A DNA stretch of 64,000 nt from a virus. Of the stretch, positions 47,962 through 56,840 are shown in pieces. A program made the translations under genes and the position numbers. The notes beneath the pieces were generated by a model. That model had not been told where the DNA came from. It searched no databases and saw only the letters and a program-made list of their open reading frames with translations. The stretch covers positions 113,461-177,460 of the IMG/VR virus record IMGVR_UViG_3300008952_000005, one strand, 5' to 3'. Within the stretch, counting starts at the first letter, position 1; each line of letters starts with the position of its first letter.

Positions 47962-49676
47962 TATATCCTATCTAGTACTGAAAAGTTTTGGTCTTTTTTG
48001 TACTTAATTATATTTGTAAATTTATCAAATAGTATATCACCTTTATGTGAAATAATAAAGACATTTTCGTTTGATAATTTCTGTACTATTTTAAAGAAAT
48101 CATCTGTTCCAGCAAGGTCTAAACTTGAATCAAATATCTCATCTAGTATTAATAGATTTGTATTAGTAGAGTTTTTAAGTTTAGCAATATCTCTCCAAGT
48201 AAATAACAATGCTAAATCTATTCTCATCTTTTCACCTTCACTAAAGTTATTATAATTAAATGTATCTCTAAATCTACTCTTTACTGTTTCATTAAACTCT
48301 TCATCTAAATGAAACGATACATAAAACTCCATTGCTTGTAAATACTTATTAATCAATTGGTTCATTATAGGTATGTACTTCTTAATGATTTGTGCCTTGG
48401 CACCTTTGTCATTTAATACTTGTCTTAATACATCTTGATACTTTTTATCTTCAACAATCTTATCTAATTCTATTTTACAATGTCTTAATTGGTCTTTCAT
48501 TTCATCTAATTGTTTTCTAATATTTGCTATATCTTCGTCCTTATTTTTAAATACTTTTAAATCTTCTTCTATGTTATCACTATGAGTTTTTAAACTATCT
48601 AATGATGTTTCTACTTTTGATAAATCAACATTTAAACTATAAATCTTATCTGCTACTTTATCATATTCAGTTATTTTTTCACTCATACTTACAAGTTCTT
48701 TTAATAACTTTTCCATACCATCTTGTAATGTATTAATCTTACTCTTCTCTTCATCACATTTTTGATGTTTAAATTCTGGAGATAATGGTTGTGTACAGGT
48801 TGGACATACATCATTTTCTTCAAAAAATTTTAAAGAGTTCTTATGTCTTTCTAAATTCTGTTCAATCTTCGCTTCTATTTTATTTAATTTTGCATTCTTA
48901 TTATCAACATCAACTCTATCTTTTACACACTCTTTTGCTGAATCTATCTCTTTATTAATCATAACCATCTTACTCTCATACTCTAGTCTATCCTTGGTGT
49001 TCTGCTCAACCACCCTATTTCTATGCGTTTGGACGTCTATATCCTTGTGGAGAAGGGTATCCAAGTACTTTGCTTCAGTCTGATACTTGGTTTCTATAAG
49101 CTCACATTGATGTCTTGTTTCTGTTATTTTATTCTGTAAATCTCTTTGTTGACCACTCAAAATTGTATCCATTCTACTAAATGCTCTTATGTCTAAAATC
49201 TCTTCAACAACCTCTCTTCTAAAACTTGCTCTCATTTTCATAAATGGCATATAAGAAGAAGACCCTAATAATACTACTTGACAAAATGACCTATAGTTAC
49301 ACCTCATAATATTTGTTTCAAGATACTTTTGATAATCAATTGCGCTTGCGTCTTGACTTATTAATTGTCCATCACAATGTATTTCAAAGAAGTTTGGTTT
49401 AACTCCTCTCTTAACAATATACTCTTTAGGTCCAACACTAAATTCTAATTCAACCTCACATCCACCATTATTAATAGTATTCACCATCTGGTCTTTTTTA
49501 ATAATACGAAATGGTCTATTAAATAAAGCAAAACATAATGCGTCTAACAAAGTAGATTTACCACTTCCGTTAGAACCTATAACTAGTGTTAATTGTGATT
49601 TTTTTAAATCAATAACAATTGGAACATTGCCTGTAGATAAAAAATTCTTGTAAGATATTCGCTTAAACTGTATCAT
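47961..49676 (-). CDS. 46: Recombination endonuclease subunit gp46 (SbcC/Rad50-like)
   Basis: A 571-aa ATPase that pairs with gp47 to resect DNA ends. Walker A G-S-N-G-S-G-K-S-T, long coiled coils flanking a zinc hook C-P-T-C, signature F-S-E-G-E-K and Walker B L-I-L-D-E-I-F. I use the ATG at 49676 (MIQFKRISY), because the longer frame adds 39 residues absent from the family. Confidence 0.95.
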   Translation of the reverse strand: MIQFKRISYKNFLSTGNVPIVIDLKKSQLTLVIGSNGSGKSTLLDALCFALFNRPFRIIKKDQMVNTINNGGCEVELEFSVGPKEYIVKRGVKPNFFEIHCDGQLISQDASAIDYQKYLETNIMRCNYRSFCQVVLLGSSSYMPFMKMRASFRREVVEEILDIRAFSRMDTILSGQQRDLQNKITETRHQCELIETKYQTEAKYLDTLLHKDIDVQTHRNRVVEQNTKDRLEYESKMVMINKEIDSAKECVKDRVDVDNKNAKLNKIEAKIEQNLERHKNSLKFFEENDVCPTCTQPLSPEFKHQKCDEEKSKINTLQDGMEKLLKELVSMSEKITEYDKVADKIYSLNVDLSKVETSLDSLKTHSDNIEEDLKVFKNKDEDIANIRKQLDEMKDQLRHCKIELDKIVEDKKYQDVLRQVLNDKGAKAQIIKKYIPIMNQLINKYLQAMEFYVSFHLDEEFNETVKSRFRDTFNYNNFSEGEKMRIDLALLFTWRDIAKLKNSTNTNLLILDEIFDSSLDLAGTDDFFKIVQKLSNENVFIISHKGDILFDKFTNIIKYKKDQNFSVLDRI

Positions 49677-49693
49677 AATATAAAAACTAAAAA

Positions 49694-50518
49694 TTAATAA
49701 CCTTCTGGTTTCAAATTCTTTCCTAATCCAACATAAGGTGATACACCTGCTGTCATTACTTTTGATTTTTGGTTTGGAGGATTCATAAAACAATTACCTG
49801 ATACACTTATTCTTTCTCCTGGTGTTCTATAAGGAAATACTTCGTGTCTTAATTGAGCAGGAAATATCCACATAAAACCTTCTTCTGGTATATATTTGTA
49901 TGTGTGTTCTGCCCATTTTGGCATTGCGTTTTCCCCATAATGCATTCCTATAACTCCTGGACCAAGACCAGTTCCTTGAAATGCTTTTCTTTCTTCTTCT
50001 AGGTCTGGTGTTTTTAAATATATAACCCAAGTGAATTGTCCACTGTGGGTATGTTGAGGATTACTTTCAGTTTCTTTCATAAAATTAATCCACAAATCCA
50101 TTAATGTATATGATTTTGAAAACTTTGCCTCATCATATTCTTGTCCAACAAATTGGCAATGTCCTTCAACATATGCGTCTATATATGGTTGAAATTTTTT
50201 AAGGAACCATTCTTTATCTTCCGTACTATAAACTCTTTGGTCACCTAATAGACCTGCTAATTTTTTATTAGCTGTACCTGTTGTAAGTTTTCTACCTCTT
50301 TCTAAAAGTCCTTTAAATAAACCATCATCTATTTTTATATAAGTACAATATGGTCCAAAATTTAAATGTCCTATTATATTTACTCTTTGTTCTGCTATCT
50401 CTGGAGCTTTTTTTCCAGCAAATTCATTTATTATTTTTTCACTTTTCATCTGTGCCTCAACTCTTTGCTGAAATTCTTCCATTGCCTTTTTTTCTTTTTC
50501 TTTATCGTCTATACTCAT
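49694..50518 (-). CDS. 2OG-Fe(II) oxygenase-like protein
   Basis: A 274-aa protein with an iron-site pattern Q-H-T-H-S-G-Q (around residue 160) and L-R-H-E-V-F-P (around 225), plus R-I-S-V-S-G-N as the 2OG arginine motif. The N-terminus is charged. It is inserted between gp47 and gp46 and coupled to both. Substrate unknown. Confidence 0.75.
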   Translation of the reverse strand: MSIDDKEKEKKAMEEFQQRVEAQMKSEKIINEFAGKKAPEIAEQRVNIIGHLNFGPYCTYIKIDDGLFKGLLERGRKLTTGTANKKLAGLLGDQRVYSTEDKEWFLKKFQPYIDAYVEGHCQFVGQEYDEAKFSKSYTLMDLWINFMKETESNPQHTHSGQFTWVIYLKTPDLEEERKAFQGTGLGPGVIGMHYGENAMPKWAEHTYKYIPEEGFMWIFPAQLRHEVFPYRTPGERISVSGNCFMNPPNQKSKVMTAGVSPYVGLGKNLKPEGY

Positions 50519-51573
50519 TGATTTACCTCGCTATATAGTTCTTTAGTATAATCTTTTAATTTACTTTTGTCAAGGTCTGTATCAAGTTGGTCTATATACT
50601 TGCCCAAAAATGTAAGTGTATCTTCACCTTGTTCTATTAAGTCTTCTTTTACACTAGCAGTTACATCACTAGTATCCTCAAAAATATTTAGTTCGTGTAT
50701 ATTCAATGTACTATACAACCTATTGATAAACTTATCATACATATCTTCATCTGTTTTTTGAGATATAAACAGTTTAATATAACTGTTATCAAATCTTGAT
50801 ATGTTTAACGTATTATAATCGTGTTGTGTATCATCATACACTATCTTTTTAAAGATTCTTATTGGGTTAGGTATTCTAGTTAACTCTCTAGTATCTGTAT
50901 CAAATATATGAAACCCTTTTGGATCTTTATAATCGTTCCACGTAATTTCATATTGTGTACCTAAATAATATATCCGACCATCATCTGATTTCTTATGAAA
51001 GTGTCCTGATATAACTTTTTCAAATCTATGAAACATTGATTTATCTAACCCTTGTTCGTTCATAAATCCTCTATTCATTTCAAACCCTTTAATTTCTAAA
51101 TGCCCCATACATATTTCAGCATTTGAATTTTCAATAGCATATAAAGACTCTTCATACGTATCATCACATATCCAAGGCATAAACAATATATGCAATCCAT
51201 CAAAGGAAACATCTGATGGTTTTGCATATATCCAAGGTTCATTTTGACCATCATACGTTGTACATAATTCAGTAATTGCATTTACATTATTAGTATTCTT
51301 ATAATAAGTATCGTGGTTACCCAATATAATATGTGTATCTACCTTTTCTTCCCAAAGTCTTTTCATAAACTTTTGGCGAAAAAAATTAGCAGTCTTATAG
51401 TTTATAAATTTACGTCTATCAACTACGTCACCTAAATGTATTAATGTCTTGATGTTGTGTTCTTTCAAATATGGAAAAAATACTTCATCATAAAACCGTT
51501 CTTGATACTGTACAAAATGAGGACTGTCGTTCCGACAACCAAAATGCGTATCGTTTAGTAGGGCAATCTTCAC
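50515..51573 (-). CDS. 47: Recombination endonuclease gp47 (Mre11/SbcD-like)
   Basis: A 352-aa metallophosphoesterase nuclease with N-D-T-H-F-G, H-L-G-D-V-V-D, L-G-N-H-D-T and G-H-F-H-K motifs, all in the expected order. It forms the resection complex with gp46. Overlaps its neighbours by 4 nt (ATGA) on both sides. Confidence 0.95.
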   Translation of the reverse strand: MKIALLNDTHFGCRNDSPHFVQYQERFYDEVFFPYLKEHNIKTLIHLGDVVDRRKFINYKTANFFRQKFMKRLWEEKVDTHIILGNHDTYYKNTNNVNAITELCTTYDGQNEPWIYAKPSDVSFDGLHILFMPWICDDTYEESLYAIENSNAEICMGHLEIKGFEMNRGFMNEQGLDKSMFHRFEKVISGHFHKKSDDGRIYYLGTQYEITWNDYKDPKGFHIFDTDTRELTRIPNPIRIFKKIVYDDTQHDYNTLNISRFDNSYIKLFISQKTDEDMYDKFINRLYSTLNIHELNIFEDTSDVTASVKEDLIEQGEDTLTFLGKYIDQLDTDLDKSKLKDYTKELYSEVNQ

Positions 51574-53129
51574 GTGTAATAATTCTCCTCTATAAAGTCG
51601 TGATAACTTGAATGTGTTTCAGCATCCTTATTCCATATGTCTTTACGTACATCTAATTTTTTAAAATATGGATCCATTATTTCTTTTATTTCTTCTTTAG
51701 TTTTATGTGTATGATATACTAAATTAGGTATATCATCTGGTGCCCAATTAAAACCAGCCGCTATAAAATGTAATCCACTATTACCAGCTTTTTCAGGAGT
51801 ATCAATAGGAAACTCCCAATATTTATTTCTTTGTAAAGCAGCTTGTAAATATCCAAGGAACATTTTAGGTTGCTTCGTAATTAAACTTTCTTCCCATACT
51901 CTATTGTTATTTGCTTTCCAATATGGTGTATCATTTCTTGTTGATAATGCATAATGCAACCCAACAAATTCAGCAAAAGCATAATATATAGATTTACAAG
52001 CAAATGTGAAGTTGTCTTTATCCCATTGTGTAATGTTATCTCTTCTTAAATTTCTTACAAGTTCTATTAAAAATTCGTGTATTGAAAACAAACCATTACT
52101 CTCTAATGGTTCAATAAATCCAGCAGATAGTCCTATAGCAGCCACATTTTTTACAAATAATCTTTCGTGTATACCACACTTCATTTTAAGATTTCTAAAT
52201 TCGTGTTCTTCATTACCAAACCCAGGTCGTACACCTGCTAAATGATTTTTAAATTCTTTTAAAGCAGTTTCATCATCTACAAATTTATCTGAATAAACAT
52301 AACCTGTACCAACTCTACTCCACAATGGTATATTCCATACCCAACCATTCTCTATTGCTGTGCAATTAGTAAAAGATTCAACTTCTTTCTTTTTATCTAC
52401 ATAAGGAATCTTGGTTGCCCACGCTTTATTATTTGGTAGTTTAGGGATAGGTTCAAAAGGTTCTTTTAATGCCTCTCCTAAAAGCATTGCTTTAAAACCT
52501 GTACAATCAATATATAGGTCTGCTTTATGTTTGCCGTTTAAAGAAACAATACCATTTTCATCTTGTTCAATATCTTTTATATCTTCTTGAATATATTTAA
52601 CACCTCTAGGGATACAATAATAATCCTTCAACCATATACCAAATTTAATTGCGTCAAACTGATAAGCAGAATCTTTATCATTGTCAAAACCGTAGAAGTT
52701 TTGAGCACCTTTACCTTGATTAATTAATGCCATAACAGGAGAAAAACTATCAGCATAATCTGAAACAGGTGTTTCTGGATAATATGCCTTTTTCAACCAC
52801 CAATCATTATAATTTAATCTAGTTCCTTCTGTTACAACTGCACCAAAGGGATAGTGAAATGCCGACTCGTCTTTTCCATTAAAGTCTGTAAACTTAATAC
52901 TAAATTTAATAGTGCCATCTGTATGTTTTAAAAATTCTCTATCATCTATGCCTAGAAATTTTGTCCATTGTTTAACTTTTGATATTGTACTTTCACCAAC
53001 TGATATTGTTGGAACGTTAGGTGATTCTAATACAGTTATATCTTTATCGGGAAATGCTCTAACTAAAGTAGCAGCCGTCATCCAGCCAGCAGAACCTCCA
53101 CCGACTATTAAAATCTTATCACACTTCAT
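51570..53129 (-). CDS. Tryptophan-halogenase-like flavoprotein
   Basis: A 519-aa FAD-dependent protein. G-G-G-S-A-G-W (residues 9-15) binds FAD; the family motif W-x-W-x-I-P appears as W-V-W-N-I-P around residue 270; F-I-E-P-L-E-S-N-G is also typical. Such genes are known in marine T4-like phages, but their substrate there is uncertain. Genomic context (between gp55 and gp47) gives no substrate. Confidence 0.85.
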   Translation of the reverse strand: MKCDKILIVGGGSAGWMTAATLVRAFPDKDITVLESPNVPTISVGESTISKVKQWTKFLGIDDREFLKHTDGTIKFSIKFTDFNGKDESAFHYPFGAVVTEGTRLNYNDWWLKKAYYPETPVSDYADSFSPVMALINQGKGAQNFYGFDNDKDSAYQFDAIKFGIWLKDYYCIPRGVKYIQEDIKDIEQDENGIVSLNGKHKADLYIDCTGFKAMLLGEALKEPFEPIPKLPNNKAWATKIPYVDKKKEVESFTNCTAIENGWVWNIPLWSRVGTGYVYSDKFVDDETALKEFKNHLAGVRPGFGNEEHEFRNLKMKCGIHERLFVKNVAAIGLSAGFIEPLESNGLFSIHEFLIELVRNLRRDNITQWDKDNFTFACKSIYYAFAEFVGLHYALSTRNDTPYWKANNNRVWEESLITKQPKMFLGYLQAALQRNKYWEFPIDTPEKAGNSGLHFIAAGFNWAPDDIPNLVYHTHKTKEEIKEIMDPYFKKLDVRKDIWNKDAETHSSYHDFIEENYYT

Positions 53130-53131
53130 AA

Positions 53132-53677
53132 TTATTTTTTTCTTTTATAAAAACTTTTAACTGGTTTCTTTTTAGTCGTTTTTTTCTTAACTGGTTCTTC
53201 CGCTGGTATATTCTTTCGTAGAAATTCTGTAAATTGATTTTTAAACTCTCTATCTTCTCCAGGTTGCAAAGTCATATCATCATAGTTTGCGTTTTGAATC
53301 ATACGGTGTTTAATAGTTGTTTGTTTCTTCTCTTTCTGTATTCTCCGTACAAAAGCATAGTAGATAATTTGTGTGAAATATGCAAAGGGATTGTTAGTTT
53401 TTTTAGGATTAAAATTGTCAAGATACTGCAAACAGTTTTCTATACCATCTGATATCATATCATCACGATAGGTATAATTTATAAAGTTTGGTCTATAAGA
53501 TAAGTGATTCGCTATTTTCAAAAAACACTCACCAACATAGTCTGGTACAGCTGGTTTAGTTTGTTTATTTCTTTTTGCTCTATTAATAGACTTTTTATAG
53601 TCCACCATAGCGGCAAAAAATTCTTTATTATTTACGTAGTGTTCTGGTTTTTTCTTTGTTCTTGTTGAATTCATCAT
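53132..53677 (-). CDS. 55: Late-transcription sigma factor gp55
   Basis: A 181-aa sigma-like factor that reads TATAAATA promoters with the gp45 clamp. N-terminal Y-V-N-N-K-E-F, Y-x-x-D-M-I-S-D-G-I-E-N-C and the N-P-F-A-Y-F-T-Q-I region (sigma-2-like) are present; the C-terminus is strongly basic. A TTGACA promoter upstream would start transcription almost at the ATG. Confidence 0.9.
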   Translation of the reverse strand: MMNSTRTKKKPEHYVNNKEFFAAMVDYKKSINRAKRNKQTKPAVPDYVGECFLKIANHLSYRPNFINYTYRDDMISDGIENCLQYLDNFNPKKTNNPFAYFTQIIYYAFVRRIQKEKKQTTIKHRMIQNANYDDMTLQPGEDREFKNQFTEFLRKNIPAEEPVKKKTTKKKPVKSFYKRKK

Positions 53678-53683
53678 AATTAC

Positions 53684-53712
53684 ATATTACATCATTTTTT
53701 ACATATTGTCAA
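53684..53712 (-). promoter_or_regulatory. Promoter for gp55, near-leaderless
   Basis: TTGACA (53707-53712), 17-nt spacer, TAATAT (53684-53689), minus strand. The predicted start coincides with the gp55 ATG at 53677. Confidence 0.6.
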
Positions 53713-53726
53713 TGGTGAAACCAACA

Positions 53727-53754
53727 TTGACTTTTTCCAAATTTTGTGTATAAT
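53727..53754 (+). promoter_or_regulatory. Plus-strand early-type promoter
   Basis: TTGACT (53727-53732), 16-nt spacer, TATAAT (53749-53754) on the plus strand, back-to-back with the gp55 promoter. The upstream CCAACA is shared with the promoters at 39630 and 40274. Confidence 0.7.
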
Positions 53755-53760
53755 GGACTA

Positions 53761-53808
53761 TGTAGTCTGTTGGAGAACGCTCCAAGCACCCTAGTGGAGA
53801 GTTCTTTT
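53761..53808 (+). ncRNA. Candidate small RNA, antisense to the 3' end of 53791-54219
   Basis: Downstream of the plus-strand promoter, no ORF follows. A hairpin GAAC-G-CTCC / GGAG-A-GTTC (53775-53804) followed by TTTT (53805-53808) looks like an intrinsic terminator. The predicted RNA of about 48 nt would cover the stop codon and last codons of the convergent Sm-like gene. An alternative TTGGAG/CTCCAA hairpin exists in the same stretch. Prediction only. Confidence 0.45.
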
Positions 53809-54219
53809 CGTTGCCTTATCTCTAAAGATTTCATTTAACATTTCATTATCTTCTTCTGACAATTGTTCTCTTTCAAAGAGCCCACCTCGCCCTTTTTTAG
53901 GTTGGTCTAATTTATCATAATCATTTGCCAGATTTAAATAACTTTTTGACATATCTCCAGACGCCATAGTTATTGTCATTATCTTATCTTTTGGTATAGT
54001 AACTACTTTATCTGGTGTATAATTAACCCATTTAATAAGAGCAATATAATCTCTTATTCCCATAGGTGTCATCTGTGGAATATACTTAATCTGTAATGGT
54101 TTGCTGATTCGTAGCAAAGGAGATTTGTCTGGTAGTTGTTTCTCTCCAGCTGGTAAATGTGCAACAACATCATCACCATTTATTAGTTTGATTATTCTTA
54201 TGTCAGCTTTTACTTCCAT
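53791..54219 (-). CDS. Small beta-barrel (Sm-like) protein, paralog of 34478-34813
   Basis: A 142-aa protein with R-I-I-K-L-I-N-G-D-D-V-V-A-H near the N-terminus and V-V-T-I-P-K-D-K-I-M-T-I-T at about 82-94, the same two-part pattern as the 111-aa protein near gp43. The C-terminal third is acidic and helical. Possible RNA-binding; unproven. Its 3' end faces a candidate antisense RNA. Confidence 0.65.
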   Translation of the reverse strand: MEVKADIRIIKLINGDDVVAHLPAGEKQLPDKSPLLRISKPLQIKYIPQMTPMGIRDYIALIKWVNYTPDKVVTIPKDKIMTITMASGDMSKSYLNLANDYDKLDQPKKGRGGLFEREQLSEEDNEMLNEIFRDKATKRTLH

Positions 54220-55693
54220 TTTTCTCCAGTTCTATGTTGTGGATTTCATAATCAAAGTCTTCACTATTGTATATATTTATACGCTCTCTAAAGTGTTGTA
54301 AAGTGTAGTTTTCCTTTTCCCCATAGGAAAGGTCATCAGCAATGTCATATAACGTTGCGTGTGATTTGTTATCTTTTAATCTCAATCCTCTTCCAATAGA
54401 TTGTAAATTTCTTATACGAGATTTACTAGGGCTACTAAAAACAATATTGTGTAGATTGCGGATATTAATACCAGTGCTGAACGTCCCATAAGAAGCGACA
54501 ATAATCGCATTATCAGACTTCTCGGTAATTGCTCGGACTTGTTCTCGTTCATCTGCTTCCACTCCTCCGTGGATATAGAATATAGGTCGGTCACCTGCCT
54601 TCTCTTTTATTAGTTCAAATAATAACTTACCGTGCTTTTCTACATACTGAAACAAGCATAAAGTGTTGCCGTGCAAATTAGTGACCAGATTTTTTATGTA
54701 TTTATTTCTTTTTACATTTCTAACTAAAAAATCCATTTCTTCTTGATAGGTTTTATTCTTTAAAAAATCTCTTTGTATTTTGTTATATTGTAAAACTAAA
54801 CAGAAAATTTTGAGTTTGGCTAGTTGTTCTTTGTCTTGAAGTTCAGTTGTTGTAGTAACTTTATTAACAGCACCAAACAGTCCTTCTAATACTAGTTTGT
54901 GTGTCTTACTATCATCTAGGGTACCTGTACAACCTACCTTATATTTACAATTAGTTAACTTCGTTAGTATTTTAGTTAATGATACTGCTTTAAATAGATG
55001 TGCTTCGTCACCAATTATCATACCATAATCGCTAAAATAGTTCTTTGATAGATTGTAAATTGATTGCCAAGTAGATATGACTACTCTTTTAGGTGTTATC
55101 TTACTATGTCCTTCATAGATTCTATGTACATTTTTATTACTATCATAGCCATAGTCTTTAAAATCTTTATATAATTGTTCTACTAATGATGTGGTAGGTA
55201 CTATAATTAATATCTTCTTATTTTTAGGTAGTCTTAATAGATTGAAACGTACTAATAGATATAGAATAAGTGATTTACCACTAGCAGTTGGAGATAGTAA
55301 TAAACATCTATTCTTTCTAACAGCATATGTAAATGCCTTTTTTTGATAATCTCTTACGTCCATAGGAACTTTAAGAGCATTAATAAACTTTTCTACTTTA
55401 CTATCATCAACTTTAGTATCTTCTATCTTTGTTCCATCAACAACTTCTATCTCATTCTCTTTGCACCAGTTAAGTACATAAGGATATAACCCTACGTATA
55501 TTTGACCAGTTGCATATGAAAATAATCTTATCTTACCGTCCCATACCCTATTACGAAATTGTGGCATAAAACGAAAACCAGGTACTTCAAAAGTAAAGTG
55601 TTGACCTAACTCTCTTCTAATAGAATCTTCTGCTTCTATCTTTAAATAGACATCATCCTTCTTGTCTATTACAAGATATCTTACATTTTTCAT
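54203..55693 (-). CDS. uvsW: Recombination helicase UvsW
   Basis: A 496-aa SF2 helicase that processes recombination intermediates and R-loops, helping end origin-dependent replication. Walker A P-T-A-S-G-K-S, DEAH box G-D-E-A-H, motif VI region Q-S-I-G-R-G-L-R. An N-terminal domain precedes the helicase core, as in T4 UvsW (about 500 aa). Confidence 0.95.
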   Translation of the reverse strand: MKNVRYLVIDKKDDVYLKIEAEDSIRRELGQHFTFEVPGFRFMPQFRNRVWDGKIRLFSYATGQIYVGLYPYVLNWCKENEIEVVDGTKIEDTKVDDSKVEKFINALKVPMDVRDYQKKAFTYAVRKNRCLLLSPTASGKSLILYLLVRFNLLRLPKNKKILIIVPTTSLVEQLYKDFKDYGYDSNKNVHRIYEGHSKITPKRVVISTWQSIYNLSKNYFSDYGMIIGDEAHLFKAVSLTKILTKLTNCKYKVGCTGTLDDSKTHKLVLEGLFGAVNKVTTTTELQDKEQLAKLKIFCLVLQYNKIQRDFLKNKTYQEEMDFLVRNVKRNKYIKNLVTNLHGNTLCLFQYVEKHGKLLFELIKEKAGDRPIFYIHGGVEADEREQVRAITEKSDNAIIVASYGTFSTGINIRNLHNIVFSSPSKSRIRNLQSIGRGLRLKDNKSHATLYDIADDLSYGEKENYTLQHFRERINIYNSEDFDYEIHNIELEKNGSKS

Positions 55694-56352
55694 ATTAACT
55701 GTAAATAGTTATCTTTGTATGGATTTTCTGTTAATAAATCAAATGCAATTGTTATTCTTTCTTTATCTGAATTGTGTATATCTGTATAGTGTGGTACATT
55801 ATCTTGAAATATAGTCATTTTACCTACCTCATTTTTACTACTATATGTCATAGGGTCATTAATTTGATTTATTGGATTGATATAATGGGTAGATGTATCA
55901 TCACATTGTACGCAAATATGACCTCCTAAATAACAGCTTGGTCCTATATTATGTAAATGAGGTTTTATTTGTTCTCCTTTTCTCATTATATTAGCCCAAC
56001 ATTGTATATACAATTCATTAGCAGGTGGTTGATTAAAATATTTTAAAATGTGATTATGAAAACTTATTATGTTTCCTTTTATATGCTGTATATTTTCACC
56101 TTCCCATTTTAAAACATTATACTTATCAAATCTAGTTGTTGTACTATCCTTTTTTAGTCCTGTATAAGCGTCACCTGATGTAGTTGATATAGGCAAACTT
56201 AATAGTTCTTTTTCTTTGCTTAAGATAAGTTTTGCTAACTCTTTAAAATCAATTTCAAATGCTTGAGTTTCAAATATTGTATAATCATACTCGGGAGCAA
56301 AAAAAGTTCTTTTATCTTCACTTTTAAATTTTATTATATTAACTGCACCCAT
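55690..56352 (-). CDS. 2OG-Fe(II) oxygenase-like protein
   Basis: A 220-aa protein with a histidine pattern K-P-H-L-H-N (around residue 137), V-P-H-Y-T-D (around 193) and an E-R-I-T-I-A-F segment, matching small 2OG-iron oxygenases. I chose the ATG at 56352 (MGAVNI), which follows the uvsY stop closely; the longer frame enters uvsY. Inserted between uvsY and uvsW, which are adjacent or close in T4. Confidence 0.65.
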   Translation of the reverse strand: MGAVNIIKFKSEDKRTFFAPEYDYTIFETQAFEIDFKELAKLILSKEKELLSLPISTTSGDAYTGLKKDSTTTRFDKYNVLKWEGENIQHIKGNIISFHNHILKYFNQPPANELYIQCWANIMRKGEQIKPHLHNIGPSCYLGGHICVQCDDTSTHYINPINQINDPMTYSSKNEVGKMTIFQDNVPHYTDIHNSDKERITIAFDLLTENPYKDNYLQLI

Positions 56353-56353
56353 A

Positions 56354-56782
56354 TTAAATGGCTCCTGATGTAAACTTCTTCCAATCAATTGCGTTCTTAA
56401 TAGTAAATGTTCTGTTTGAAATTTGTCTAATACTTCTATCTAAAAAATCTACTACTGTAGTAAGGTAATCAACCTTTTGTTTTGCTTTAATAACTTCTTC
56501 ATCTGAATCAATATACTTATCAACATCTTGTCTTAATATTTTTAAGTTAAAAGGTTTTTCAATATAGACGCTAGAGTCTGCTTTACCTGTATAGTATTCC
56601 CATTTTATTCTTTTAACTATATGTAATTCACTTTCGGCCCTACTTAACATTAACTTAAACTTGCTTAAGTGTTTCATATATTTGTTATGTATTTGGGGTG
56701 TTTTGATTGATTCTAAATCAAGTTCACTATCGTTAATCTTTAAATCTTTGTCTGCTAATTCTTGCAATTCTTCTAATGTCAT
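56354..56782 (-). CDS. uvsY: Recombination mediator UvsY
   Basis: A 142-aa helical protein that loads UvsX onto ssDNA. The arrangement H-N-K-Y-M-K-H-L, L-H-I-V-K-R-I-K-W-E-Y-Y-T-G-K-A and the C-terminal helix R-T-F-T-I-K-N-A-I-D-W fit UvsY (137 aa in T4). A late promoter and an AAGGAG ribosome site lie upstream. Confidence 0.92.
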   Translation of the reverse strand: MTLEELQELADKDLKINDSELDLESIKTPQIHNKYMKHLSKFKLMLSRAESELHIVKRIKWEYYTGKADSSVYIEKPFNLKILRQDVDKYIDSDEEVIKAKQKVDYLTTVVDFLDRSIRQISNRTFTIKNAIDWKKFTSGAI

Positions 56783-56797
56783 AATCTCCTTATATAC

Positions 56798-56805
56798 TAT
56801 TTATA
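56798..56805 (-). promoter_or_regulatory. T4-type late promoter before uvsY
   Basis: TATAAATAGT on the minus strand, 16 nt before the uvsY ATG. Confidence 0.65.
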
Positions 56806-56840
56806 TACTATATCATACTATAATAAAAAAGTAAAGTTTG

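Noticed and set aside
54274-54281. TATAAATA motif within uvsW before 53791-54219
   Set aside because: It lies inside coding sequence and could be chance in AT-rich DNA; not called, though it could be tested.
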